From Nanobdellota archaeon (GTDB lineage: Archaea; Nanobdellota; Nanobdellia; Woesearchaeales; GCA-2686295): a stretch of DNA of 51,822 nt. The notes below the pieces were generated by a model that made no database searches, was not told the DNA's origin, and saw only the letters and a list, made by a program, of their open reading frames with translations. Both the position numbers and the translations under genes were made by a program. The stretch is from NCBI GenBank assembly GCA_018817005.1, contig JAHIUF010000019.1, positions 1-51,822 of the forward strand, written 5' to 3'. Shown piece after piece: positions 42,894 through 51,287 of this stretch. How positions within the stretch are numbered: position 1 is the first letter of the stretch; each line of letters opens with the position of its first letter.

Positions 42894-43908
42894 TTTCAAA
42901 TTTTACAGGCAAAAATTTTTCACAAACATATATGTTTGAGTGTAAGTGATTTGTAATTTTTGAAACTAGCATTTGGCCGCCTGTTACTGCCAAGACAGGT
43001 ATTAGTTGATCCGCAGTGTATTTATCAACAACCGTATTTGTTTCGTATTCTTTCAAGAACTTTTCTGCAGCTTCTTTTCCAACAGCTTCAGATTTTTTTT
43101 CTCGTTCTCCTAACGAATCTACACCTATTATTACTGGTCTTATAAAATCGTATTCACCATCAATTCCGAATAATCCCCAAATACAAATACCCGCACCTGT
43201 AGATGGTGTTTTTGAATATTCCATTCTGATGTTTATTGGAACTTTTAGATGTGCTAAGTGGACATCCGCATTTTTTAACTGTTTATATGCGACCATTGCA
43301 CTTTCTAAATCTGCGGAAGCATGGGATATACCCCTGATTTGTAATAATTCCCCTCTTTTTGTAAGTTGAATTTCTTTCAGGTCTTCAAGTTGTTCAGTAT
43401 TACTTTTTATTTTCAGAATTATTTTTCCGCCACCTTTTGGATAGTATCCTCTATTCATGGTGTTAACTTCAATTTCAGCATATTTTTTCAGATGCGGTAC
43501 AAAAACATTTGTAAAGTGATCTATTGGTTGTGACCATTTCACATCTGTTCCTCCTGTAAGTTCAATTATAACTTTTTTCCCTGAAAAAATTATTGGTAGA
43601 ATAAGTGATTGCAATAGTAATGTTATTGAACCTGCAGTTCCCACATCAACTTTTATGTGTTTATTTTTTATATCCCCAGGTATGAATGTAATTGTATCAG
43701 AACCAAGTTCGCAACCAACAGTGTTACAACCACTGATTTTTTCAAGTGCTATTATTGAGTGCATGTGCTGAGCTTTGAGTCCGGGAGTTGGTCTTCCTTT
43801 ACGAATATTTTTTATTTCAAAGGGTTTTTTTGTAAGTGTGCTTAAGGCTAATGCTTGTCTGAGTATTGCGCCTCCTCCCTCTCCAAGTGAACCGTCTAGT
43901 TGTATCAT
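42856..43908 (-). CDS. rtcA: RNA 3'-terminal phosphate cyclase
   Basis: A 350-aa RtcA that converts 3'-phosphates of RNA to 2',3'-cyclic phosphate with ATP. Motifs: LDGSLGEGGGAILRQALALS at the N-terminus, NIRKGRPTPGLKAQHM, GTAGSITLLLQSLILP, NRGYYPKGGGKI, then the insert domain and HLHSNIYVCEKFLP with the catalytic His near the end. The length is typical. In archaea it is linked to RNA repair. The 3' end overlaps fic by 38 bases, an antisense overlap. Confidence 0.95.
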   Translation of the reverse strand: MIQLDGSLGEGGGAILRQALALSTLTKKPFEIKNIRKGRPTPGLKAQHMHSIIALEKISGCNTVGCELGSDTITFIPGDIKNKHIKVDVGTAGSITLLLQSLILPIIFSGKKVIIELTGGTDVKWSQPIDHFTNVFVPHLKKYAEIEVNTMNRGYYPKGGGKIILKIKSNTEQLEDLKEIQLTKRGELLQIRGISHASADLESAMVAYKQLKNADVHLAHLKVPINIRMEYSKTPSTGAGICIWGLFGIDGEYDFIRPVIIGVDSLGEREKKSEAVGKEAAEKFLKEYETNTVVDKYTADQLIPVLAVTGGQMLVSKITNHLHSNIYVCEKFLPVKFEISENLVTAKKLS

Positions 43909-44001
43909 AATATTTTATGAAAGGGGTTTATGATTTAAAAATCTTTACTGTTTTTATTTCATATTGGTTTATTTAAATAGAAAAATTTAAAAATTAGCAT
44001 G

Positions 44002-44019
44002 TTTGCATAACTATGCAAA
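44002..44019. promoter_or_regulatory. Perfect palindrome over the ArsR start: likely operator
   Basis: TTTGCATA-AC-TATGCAAA is an 8+2+8 perfect inverted repeat that covers ATG 44013. The TATA box TTATTTAAATAG (43969-43980) would place transcription start near 44005, inside the palindrome. ArsR/SmtB repressors bind such 12-2-12-like sites, so this is the probable autoregulatory operator for the ArsR, microprotein and permease genes. Confidence 0.75.
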
Positions 44020-44282
44020 TGAAAAATTTGAAAGAAAAATCTCTTTTTTTCAAAGCCTTAAGTCATCCTATTCGAATAAAAATAATTGAGTATTTATTGA
44101 AAAAAGATGATTGTAATTGTATTTGTCACATATCAAAAAAGATAAAAAAAGATCAGTCTGTTGCCTTTCGTCACATACAGATTTTAAAGGCCGCAGACAT
44201 AATAACGACTTGCAAACAAGACAAATTTTTAGCGTGCAAAATAAAAAATAAAGAACGAATCAGAAAATTGCTTCATATTTAA
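44013..44282 (+). CDS. ArsR/SmtB-family metalloregulator
   Basis: An 89-aa winged-helix repressor: LFFKALSHPIRIKIIEYLLK at the start, the recognition region KKDQSVAFRHIQILKAADII, and a wing ending in CKIKNKERIRK. Cysteines in KDDCNCICHISKK (CxCxCH) lie at the alpha3-like site and form a soft-metal/As(III) site. It heads an operon with a Cys-tailed microprotein and a permease, and has a palindromic operator on its own start. ATG 44019 is an alternative start. It senses arsenite or a soft metal by inference. Confidence 0.92.
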   Translation: MQMKNLKEKSLFFKALSHPIRIKIIEYLLKKDDCNCICHISKKIKKDQSVAFRHIQILKAADIITTCKQDKFLACKIKNKERIRKLLHI

Positions 44283-44307
44283 ATGTGTAAACTAGGAGGT
44301 TTTTAAC

Positions 44308-44400
44308 ATGGCAAAAAAGAAATTATTAGAAAAGATTTTTGAGAAATTAGATAAAAAAATGAAGAAAAAATCAAAAAAGAAATGCTGTTGTTGTGAGTGA
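44308..44400 (+). CDS. 30-aa microprotein with CCCCE tail
   Basis: A strong AGGAGGT lies 7 bases before ATG 44308. The product is a basic amphipathic helix (MAKKKLLEKIFEKLDKKMKK) followed by KSKKKCCCCE at the extreme C-terminus. It lies between the ArsR gene and the permease with 25- and 8-base gaps, so it is surely coexpressed. Four consecutive Cys suggest capture of a soft metal or metalloid and delivery to the permease. The frame and motif are direct; the role is an inference. Confidence 0.75.
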   Translation: MAKKKLLEKIFEKLDKKMKKKSKKKCCCCE

Positions 44401-44408
44401 TAAAATAA

Positions 44409-45368
44409 ATGTTAACTTCAATAGTTGATTGGTTTTTATATGTGTTGTTGGATTTGAACTCAGAAATAAAATGGGTTCAATCATTAAATTTCTTTATTTA
44501 TGATTCTGTTAAAATAATAATTTTGCTTTTTTTAATGATATCAATCGTTGGTTTTTTGAGAACTTATATCCCGCCTTATAAAGTAAAAAATTGGCTTAGT
44601 AAAAGAAAACATGGTGTTGGAAATTTATTAGCGTCTATTTTTGGAATGATAACTCCTTTTTGTTCATGCTCTTCAATTCCAATGTTTTTAGGTTTTTTAG
44701 AGGCAGGTGTTCCTCTTGGAATAACATTTTCCTTTTTGATAACATCTCCTTTGGTAAACGAGTACCTTGTCGTTCTTATGCTAGGTTTTTTTGGATGGAA
44801 AATAACTCTTTTATATATTTTGAGTGGACTTTTGATAGGTACATTTTCTGGATTAATACTTGGTAAAATGAATTTGGAGAGATTTCTTGAGCAGGACATT
44901 CATAATAAGAAATCTAATATGAAAGAACAAGTTTTCAATAAAATAAGAGAACGATTAATCTTTGGTTTAAAAGAGTCTAAATCTATATTAAAAAAATTAT
45001 GGCTGTGGATACTTGTAGGTGTTGGCATAGGTGCTTTGATTCATAATTACATTCCAAGAACTGTAGTTGAAATGATTATAAGCAAAGGAGGAATTTGGAC
45101 GGTTCCAATAGCTGTAATACTGGGAGTTCCAATGTATGGATCTTGCGCGGCGATTGTTCCTATTGCAGTTGCTCTTTTTAGAAAAGGTATTCCATTAGGA
45201 ACTGCCTTAGCATTTATGATGGCAACATCTGCTCTAAGCTTTCCAGAAGCAGTGATACTTAGGAGTGCGATGAAACTAAAGCTCATTGGAATATTTTTCT
45301 TGATAGTAACAATTGCAATTATAATTACTGGATACTTGTTTAATTTGTTACAACTGACAATTTTGTAA
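44409..45368 (+). CDS. ArsP/DUF318-type permease
   Basis: A 319-aa membrane protein of the DUF318/ArsP permease family with eight or so helices. Conserved features are TPFCSCSSIPMFLGFLEAGV, with three Cys/Ser near the pore, TSPLVNEYLVVLMLGF, and in the second half VPMYGSCAAIVPIAVALFRK and SALSFPEAVILRSAMKLKL. Members export trivalent organoarsenicals or related compounds. The ArsR and Cys-tail genes upstream support a metal or metalloid resistance role. Confidence 0.92.
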   Translation: MLTSIVDWFLYVLLDLNSEIKWVQSLNFFIYDSVKIIILLFLMISIVGFLRTYIPPYKVKNWLSKRKHGVGNLLASIFGMITPFCSCSSIPMFLGFLEAGVPLGITFSFLITSPLVNEYLVVLMLGFFGWKITLLYILSGLLIGTFSGLILGKMNLERFLEQDIHNKKSNMKEQVFNKIRERLIFGLKESKSILKKLWLWILVGVGIGALIHNYIPRTVVEMIISKGGIWTVPIAVILGVPMYGSCAAIVPIAVALFRKGIPLGTALAFMMATSALSFPEAVILRSAMKLKLIGIFFLIVTIAIIITGYLFNLLQLTIL

Positions 45369-45425
45369 AATGCTTTATAAAAAAGAAAAATATATAAACA
45401 ATTATGATTTAGAGTTGTTAAAGGG

Positions 45426-45836
45426 GTGTTAAACATAAAGAAGAAAAATTCTCGCGCACAAGCTTGGAGCATGGATTTAGTGATGGCTGTTGTCGTGTTC
45501 ATGCTTTTAATCGCAATATTTTACTCTGTTCTTTCCAGAGATAAAGAATCAAAAGCAGAAGATTTTTCTGAAAAATCAGATTTGGTTGCTGAAAGACTTT
45601 TTGAAGATACAAACATTGGATTAATAAATAATGGTGAGCTTGATGGAGCAACTTTTTTACAACTTGCTCAAGAGGATTATGAAGAATTAAAAGCGCAATA
45701 TGGAATTACGGGTGAGTTTTGCATTTTTCTTGAAGATGCGCAAGGCAATCTTATTATTGTTCATAACGTGACAGGCATAGGCAATTCTGAGTTTGAGATT
45801 AGTGATCTTCCTTGTGGACAAGATATAACTGAATAG
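45426..45836 (+). CDS. Pilin-like or small anchored membrane protein
   Basis: 136 aa: a basic N-terminus, SRAQAWSMDLVMAVVVFMLL followed by more hydrophobic residues, then a soluble beta/alpha domain with C at two positions (GEFCIFLEDAQGN, DLPCGQD). The Arg-Ala-Gln start, polar residue five positions later and single helix resemble archaeal class III-signal pilins. The start is uncertain: GTG 45426 lies within GGGGTG, which would serve as the Shine-Dalgarno sequence for an ATA at 45435 (AAC ATA AAG). The next membrane gene begins 6 bases after the stop. Confidence 0.65.
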   Translation: MLNIKKKNSRAQAWSMDLVMAVVVFMLLIAIFYSVLSRDKESKAEDFSEKSDLVAERLFEDTNIGLINNGELDGATFLQLAQEDYEELKAQYGITGEFCIFLEDAQGNLIIVHNVTGIGNSEFEISDLPCGQDITE

Positions 45837-45842
45837 ATTAAA

Positions 45843-46313
45843 ATGATTGATTATTTGTTAATAAGCGTGTTTGTCTTCTTAGGTTTATTTGTTGGTCTCT
45901 TTATAGGCTGGCTTTCAAAGGAAGAGTTAAAAGCCGGTGAAAAATATTTTTTATTGTTACAAAAAGCTATTTTTGTTGCTTGTGTTTTTCTTTTGTTTTA
46001 TAATTATAATTGGGTTCTTCTAGGATGTTTATTATCTGTTTTTTTTATAGTGCTTTTTCTGAAAGTAAAAAAAGACTTTGTCATGCTTAGCTATATTGCT
46101 TTTTCTTTTATATTATTCTTTGCTAGTTTTAACAAACAATACCTTCCTATTTTATCAACACTCGTGTTTCTTTATGGTTTTCCAGCAGGTTCTTTGACAT
46201 ATCTTCATTCAAAAAACAAGCGTTTTTCAAATATTGTTATGATGATAATCAGGAAATATGGCTTGTTTTTGATTTTATCAATATTATTCTTTATAGTGAA
46301 AATATTAATGTGA
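45843..46313 (+). CDS. Hypothetical polytopic membrane protein
   Basis: 156 aa with about six hydrophobic segments (for example FVFLGLFVGLFIGW, IFVACVFLLFYNYNWVLLGC, LSYIAFSFILFFASF, FLYGFPAGSLTYL) and basic loops. I recognise no family. It lies in a short operon with the pilin-like gene and the methyltransferase, with 6- and 9-base gaps. Perhaps an assembly factor for the pilin-like protein, by position only. Confidence 0.65.
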   Translation: MIDYLLISVFVFLGLFVGLFIGWLSKEELKAGEKYFLLLQKAIFVACVFLLFYNYNWVLLGCLLSVFFIVLFLKVKKDFVMLSYIAFSFILFFASFNKQYLPILSTLVFLYGFPAGSLTYLHSKNKRFSNIVMMIIRKYGLFLILSILFFIVKILM

Positions 46314-46322
46314 GGTTTTTTT

Positions 46323-46976
46323 ATGAAAAAATTAAAAACAGGTGACGGATCTTGGACTTTTTTAAATGATACTTTTAAAGAAACTTATCACTCAATATCC
46401 GGGGCTGAAGAGGAGGCTTTCAAGAAATACGCGGCGCCTTGTAAAATAAAAGAGCTTGCTAAGAAAGGCGTTATTAGAATTCTTGATATATGTTTTGGTA
46501 TTGGTTATAATACTGCTGCAACTCTCGATGTTGCTTTAAAAGAAAACCCTGATTGCAAGATTGAGGTTGTTGGTCTTGAAGCTGATGAAGAAATATTAAA
46601 AAAGATTATTCTGATGAAAACAAGGTTCAAAAATTATGGTTTGTTGCAAGAAATGGTTGAAAGTAATTATGAGTTGAAACATAGAAATGTTCATATGAAA
46701 ATTATTGTTGGTGATGCAAGAGAGACTGTGAAACATTTAAAAGGAGAATTTGATGTTTGTTTTTTTGATCCTTTTTCACCTGCAAGACATCCTGAGATGT
46801 GGTCTGAAGAATTTCTTAAAGATGTTGGGGAACGAATTCGTCGTGGTGGTATCTTAGCAACTTATTCTTGTGCAACAATGGTTCGTATAAATCTTGTGCG
46901 TGCAGGGTTTGATGTTCGTGATGGTCCGATTGTTGGTCGGCGTTCGCCTGCAACAGTTGCTGAGAAGGTTTACTGA
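46323..46976 (+). CDS. MnmC-like SAM methyltransferase
   Basis: 217 aa, resembling the methyltransferase half of MnmC (DUF752), which finishes mnm5U in bacterial tRNA. Motifs: TLNDTF-like WTFLNDTFKETYHSISGAEE, the SAM loop ILDICFGIGYNTAATLDVAL, VGLEADEE, IIVGDARETVKHL, then FDVCFFDPFSPARHPEMWSE and the C-terminal region YSCATMVRINLVRAGFDVRD. Archaea generally lack MnmE/MnmG, so the natural substrate is unclear. No FAD domain is present. AGGTTTTT precedes the ATG. Confidence 0.85.
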   Translation: MKKLKTGDGSWTFLNDTFKETYHSISGAEEEAFKKYAAPCKIKELAKKGVIRILDICFGIGYNTAATLDVALKENPDCKIEVVGLEADEEILKKIILMKTRFKNYGLLQEMVESNYELKHRNVHMKIIVGDARETVKHLKGEFDVCFFDPFSPARHPEMWSEEFLKDVGERIRRGGILATYSCATMVRINLVRAGFDVRDGPIVGRRSPATVAEKVY

Positions 46977-47004
46977 TTGTTGGAGTTGTTTGATTTAATT
47001 TTTA

Positions 47005-48087
47005 CTAGTATCTATTCCATGTTTTGTATTTGTTTTGAAGTATGACTTTTCTTGTTCCTGGCGCCCATCTTTGTTGATTATGAGCTTGTGGTGTTAAAAC
47101 AGCATTTTTTAAATATACGTGAGGCGCGCCGAATAAGTGCGCAATTTCATGATTAACAGTGCCTTGTACCATTTTTTCTTCATGAATTGTTTCTACCCAG
47201 CAAAATCCTTTGTAAGGTTCTGCTTGACCTATGGGTGTTGAATAACTATTTTTTTTAAATTGAGACCAGTCTTGGTTTGTTAATATGATGTATATGTCGC
47301 TTTTTTCTTTTGCAGCATCTATTAAATTATTATATTCTTTATCGCGGCCAAATTTAGTTCCTATCGGGGTTTGATATATTCCTTTTAGTTCTAGTTTTAT
47401 TCCGAAGTTTTCATAATAATTTTTAGAACTATTTTCTATAAGTCTTCGGGCTGTTTCTTCTGAAACGTTGTCGAGTCCCATATTTATTGTCAGAGTTCTA
47501 TCTTTGCCTTTTTCTATTTCATTAGTGTGTTTTGTGAATTGTTTTGAGTGTTTCTTGGTAATTTTTTCTTCACTTATTTTCTTGAAATACTCTTGCATGT
47601 TTTCTTCTGTTAGAACGAATTCTTTTTTTGTTGTGAAAAGTCTTAGTATTTCTTGGACTATTATTTTTTCTAGAAGTTCTTCGTTGCAGTCGGAATCAAT
47701 TATTGTTGTTTTATTTCTCATATTTGATATTATGTATTGATTTGTTTTTTTAGAAGATAAATCTCCTGTCATTAGGGTGAAATAATGATCTAGTGTGTCT
47801 GTGCAAGAGTTTCTTATTCCTGTAATTAAATCATTGTGGGAGTATTGTTTCTTGGTTGGTATTTGAATTGGGTCTTTTTCTTTTAATTCTACTTTTAAAT
47901 TGTATGGTTTTAATGTTTCATTGGCTTTTTTGAGTGCTTCTTCGAATTCTTTATCTCTGTCATTTTCATATGCCAAACAAAGATCAATTGTTCTCGTAGA
48001 ATCATTATTTATATCTTCTTTTTCTGCACTTCTGTTTAAGAATAGTGAATTTGCAGCTATTAGGATATATGTGATTATTTTCTTCAT
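47005..48087 (-). CDS. Secreted metzincin-like metallopeptidase with decayed N-terminal duplicate
   Basis: 360 aa from ATG 48087, after an N-terminal signal (KKIITYILIAANSLFLNRSA). The C-terminal domain has the metzincin zinc motif VNHEIAHLFGAPH (H313, E314, H317, G320, H323). The N-terminal domain (33-155) shares its strand order and ends IIVQEILRLFTTKK (142-155), aligning to the motif with Gln and Arg in place of the zinc His. This suggests an inactive duplicate. There is no CxxxC after the motif as in archaemetzincin. The shared palindromic promoter lies upstream; the TATA box is 25 bases from the ATG. Confidence 0.8.
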   Translation of the reverse strand: MKKIITYILIAANSLFLNRSAEKEDINNDSTRTIDLCLAYENDRDKEFEEALKKANETLKPYNLKVELKEKDPIQIPTKKQYSHNDLITGIRNSCTDTLDHYFTLMTGDLSSKKTNQYIISNMRNKTTIIDSDCNEELLEKIIVQEILRLFTTKKEFVLTEENMQEYFKKISEEKITKKHSKQFTKHTNEIEKGKDRTLTINMGLDNVSEETARRLIENSSKNYYENFGIKLELKGIYQTPIGTKFGRDKEYNNLIDAAKEKSDIYIILTNQDWSQFKKNSYSTPIGQAEPYKGFCWVETIHEEKMVQGTVNHEIAHLFGAPHVYLKNAVLTPQAHNQQRWAPGTRKVILQNKYKTWNRY

Positions 48088-48111
48088 TTCTTTGTTGTTA
48101 GCACTCAACCA

Positions 48112-48148
48112 TTTATAAACTTTTTCTTTTTTACCACCATTAAGTAGT
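48112..48148 (-). promoter_or_regulatory. Palindrome plus TATA box upstream of the metzincin (regulon copy 5)
   Basis: On the minus strand ACTACTTAATGGTGGT (48133-48148) is followed by 13 A-rich bases and TTTATAAA (48112-48119), 25 bases before ATG 48087. One half-site is ACTACT and the other GGTGGT, one base from AGTRGT. Confidence 0.6.
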
Positions 48149-48273
48149 TAAATTGGTTTTTGCAGGGTTTTTTCATAATTTCTAAACCTTCAAATGTTCT
48201 CAAGATAATTTATATTAGTAAAAAGAAATGGGGGAAAATTATAAAAACACCAAAGTTTTTTACTTTTTAAGTC

Positions 48274-49644
48274 ATGGATGATTACAAAAATATTGTGGCT
48301 GAAAAATACTCTTCTTCTGATATGAAATATTTATTTTCAAAAGAAAACATTATGCGAACCTGGCGACAATGCTGGATTGCTCTTGCAGAGGCACAGAATG
48401 ATTTAGGACTGAAACAAGTTTCGAAAAGTCAGATAAAAGAATTAAAAGAGAATCTTGAAAAAATTGATTTAAAGCTTATTAATCATTATGAATCAACATT
48501 AAAACATGATGTGATGGCTGCAATAATGGCGTATGGTGATTTATGTCCAAAAGCTAAAGGAATAATTCATTTGGGTGCGACCTCTCAATTTGTTAAGTGC
48601 AATACAGATTTAATATTGCAAAAAAAAGCTTTAGTCATTATTAGAAATAAATTGTTGTTATTGTTAAAAGCTTTTACTAAGCTAATAAACAAGACAAAGG
48701 CCATTCCCACACTTAGCTATACACATTTTCAGTCTGCACAGCCAACAACCATTGGCAAACGATTTTGTGTTTATGCACAAGATTTTTTGATGGACTTAGA
48801 AGATATGGATAGTTTAGAAATCCCATTTAGAGGTGTTAAAGGAACAACAGGCACACAAGCTTCTTTTCTAAAATTATTTAACGACAAATCAAAGGTCCAA
48901 AAACTTGATGTTTTAGTGTCTAAAAAACTTGGTTTTAAAAAAGTTTTTCCCATATCAACACAAACATACACTCGAAAATTAGACGTAAAAATTGCTTTTC
49001 TACTTGCAAATATAGCTTCGTCTGCTAAAAAATACACAACTGACTTAAGACTTCTCTCAAGTCTTAAAATAATTGATGAGCCCTTTGGAAAGAAACAAGT
49101 TGGCAGTTCAGCCATGCCTTATAAAAGAAACCCGATAAAATGTGAGCGTATATCCTCTTTAGCCAGAAAAGTTATGAATAATTTAAATGATTTCTATCAG
49201 GTTTATGCAGAGCAATGGCTAGAAAGGTCATTGGATGATTCAGCAATCAGAAGAATTGATATTCCTGAAAACTTTATGCTTACAGAATATATTTTAGATA
49301 GCCTTATTGAAGTAGTTTCTGGATTAGAAATTTATGAATTGGTGGCGAAAAATCTGCTAGAGCAAGAACTCCCTTTTTTAGCAACAGAAGATATTTTGAT
49401 GGAATGCGTAAAAAAAGGATGTGATAGGCAAGAGATCCACGAAATTATAAAGAATCACTCTTTAACTGTTTCTCAAAATATAAAGTTGAAAGGTGGAGAA
49501 AATGATTTATTAAAACGCTTGGCTGATGATAAAAACATACCTTTAAATGAGAATCAATTGAAAAACATATGCTTTCAAAAGTCTTTTTCTGGTTTAGCAG
49601 AACAACAATGTGAAGAATTTTTAAAATTATTAAACTTAAAGTGA
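48274..49644 (+). CDS. purB: Adenylosuccinate lyase
   Basis: A 456-aa fumarase-superfamily enzyme of purine synthesis that splits adenylosuccinate (and SAICAR) to release fumarate. Motifs: KHDVMAAIMAYGD, IHLGATSQFVKCNTDL, TLSYTHFQSAQPTTIGKR with the catalytic His, and the signature loop VGSSAMPYKRNPIKCERISS. The domain-3 C-terminus is complete. purA begins 8 bases downstream, so both steps of IMP to AMP are in one operon. A TTTATATTAG box lies upstream. Confidence 0.97.
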   Translation: MDDYKNIVAEKYSSSDMKYLFSKENIMRTWRQCWIALAEAQNDLGLKQVSKSQIKELKENLEKIDLKLINHYESTLKHDVMAAIMAYGDLCPKAKGIIHLGATSQFVKCNTDLILQKKALVIIRNKLLLLLKAFTKLINKTKAIPTLSYTHFQSAQPTTIGKRFCVYAQDFLMDLEDMDSLEIPFRGVKGTTGTQASFLKLFNDKSKVQKLDVLVSKKLGFKKVFPISTQTYTRKLDVKIAFLLANIASSAKKYTTDLRLLSSLKIIDEPFGKKQVGSSAMPYKRNPIKCERISSLARKVMNNLNDFYQVYAEQWLERSLDDSAIRRIDIPENFMLTEYILDSLIEVVSGLEIYELVAKNLLEQELPFLATEDILMECVKKGCDRQEIHEIIKNHSLTVSQNIKLKGGENDLLKRLADDKNIPLNENQLKNICFQKSFSGLAEQQCEEFLKLLNLK

Positions 49645-49652
49645 GATAAAAA

Positions 49653-51065
49653 ATGGTTAAAAAAGGAAAATCCACTGTGTTGATTGGTTTGCAATATGGT
49701 GATGAAGGAAAAGCCAGAGTCATGGATACTATGTTAAAATATTATGATGTTGTAGCAAGATTTAATGGTGGTGCGAATGCAGGCCACACCTTAGAAGTTG
49801 GAAATATAAAAATTGCTTTACATCAGATTCCATCAGGTATTTTTTATAAAGACAAATTATTATATGTTGGCAATGGATGCGTTATTAATCCAAAAAAATT
49901 TTTGTTAGAAATAAAAGAAGTTGAATCTTACGGCTTAAAACTTAACAAAAGACTGTTGATTTCTTCTCTGGCAACTATTATTCAACCCCACCACATTTAT
50001 TTAGACGGACTATTTGGTGGAGCTATTGGGAGTACCAACAATGGTATTGGACCTGCTTATTCTGATAGAGCCATGAGAGCTGAAGGTCGACAAATTAAAA
50101 ACATTCGAATGGGTGATTATTTTTCTGATACAAAAAAATTCAAACAAATCGTCAAAGAAAATCTTTTATCAACTATTAAAAAACATAACTTGAAAGGGAT
50201 TATTGTTGAAACAGAAGTCAATAGCTTTCATCAATGTATGTTAAAAATAAAAAAGTTTCTTTGCTCAGATGTTTTGTTTATGGAAAAAATGGTTTCTAAA
50301 GGGAAAAATGTTTTTTTTGAAGGCGCACAATCAATCATGTTAGATGTAGTGTATGGTTGCGTTCCATATATGACTTCCAGCAGGACTGTTGCGGCAGCAG
50401 CTTATACAGGCGGAGATTTGTCTTTGAAATATCACGATAAAACTATTGGCGTTGCAAAAGCTATAATGTCTCGTGTAGGAAACGGACCTTTTATATCAGA
50501 GTTTGGTGGCTTAAAATCTGAAAATTATTGTATGGAAGGATCTGGTTATACACACATAGAAAAAGCCGAGCTTAAGAATTCGAATCCTTTAGAACTGCTA
50601 AAGTCAAATGACTTATTCAATGTTGGAAAAGCTCTTCGAATGCTGACAGGTGAATATGGCGCAACAACTAAAAGACCCAGGAGAATCGGAATGCTGGACT
50701 TAGTAATGCTGCGTCAAAATTGTTCTTTAAATGGTGTTGACGAATTACATATTAACAAGTTTGACTGTTTAAAGTTTTTTTCTCAAACGACACTTCCAGG
50801 AATACCTCTAGTGGTTGCTTATGAACTGAATGGAAAGAAAATAGATTATATGCCCAGTTCAGAATATGAAAGTAGAAATGTAAAGCCCATAATCAAATAC
50901 TTGTCCTTTATTAAGGAAGATATTTCGAAAATTAAAACATATGAAAAACTACCCGACAATGTTAAAAAATTAATTTCTTTTATTGAAAAATTCGTTAATG
51001 TAAAGATTGCAGGGATTGGTGTTGGTCCTGAAAGAGAACAATTTATAAAAATAAACAAATTTTAA
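49653..51065 (+). CDS. purA: Adenylosuccinate synthetase
   Basis: A 470-aa GTP-dependent enzyme joining IMP and aspartate, the first AMP-forming step. The P-loop is LQYGDEGKARVMD (the canonical form is GDEGKGK), FNGGANAGHTLEVGN carries the catalytic His, and KIALHQIPSGIF, STNNGIGPAYSDRAMRAEGR, FFEGAQSIMLDVVYGCVPYM and TTKRPRRIGMLDLVMLR are family landmarks. The length is longer than the 340-aa archaeal form, nearer to the bacterial one. It follows purB in an operon. Confidence 0.97.
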   Translation: MVKKGKSTVLIGLQYGDEGKARVMDTMLKYYDVVARFNGGANAGHTLEVGNIKIALHQIPSGIFYKDKLLYVGNGCVINPKKFLLEIKEVESYGLKLNKRLLISSLATIIQPHHIYLDGLFGGAIGSTNNGIGPAYSDRAMRAEGRQIKNIRMGDYFSDTKKFKQIVKENLLSTIKKHNLKGIIVETEVNSFHQCMLKIKKFLCSDVLFMEKMVSKGKNVFFEGAQSIMLDVVYGCVPYMTSSRTVAAAAYTGGDLSLKYHDKTIGVAKAIMSRVGNGPFISEFGGLKSENYCMEGSGYTHIEKAELKNSNPLELLKSNDLFNVGKALRMLTGEYGATTKRPRRIGMLDLVMLRQNCSLNGVDELHINKFDCLKFFSQTTLPGIPLVVAYELNGKKIDYMPSSEYESRNVKPIIKYLSFIKEDISKIKTYEKLPDNVKKLISFIEKFVNVKIAGIGVGPEREQFIKINKF

Positions 51066-51087
51066 TAAAACACACACATTTTCATTC

Positions 51088-51161
51088 GCCCGTATGGTGT
51101 AGCCTGGATAGCATATGAGCTTGCGGAGCTTACGACCCGAGTCCGAATCTCGGTACGGGCA
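51088..51161 (+). tRNA. tRNA-Arg(GCG)
   Basis: A 74-nt intronless tRNA on the plus strand: acceptor GCCCGTA/TACGGGC with A73, D arm GTGT...GCAT, anticodon stem TGAGC/GCTTA, loop TTGCGGA (anticodon GCG, decoding CGC and CGU) and T arm CCGAG-TCCGAAT-CTCGG. The T loop has TCC rather than TTC. CCA is not encoded. It contrasts with the two intron-bearing tRNAs in the window. Confidence 0.93.
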
Positions 51162-51287
51162 TATTATTCTTAAATAAAATAAAAAGATATCGGGGAGAAA
51201 GAATAAAAGGAAGAATGTGATGCACAGAAACACATCGTACAAAATAATTTATATGTTTTCGAGCGGACTTCAATTACCTGAACAGAG

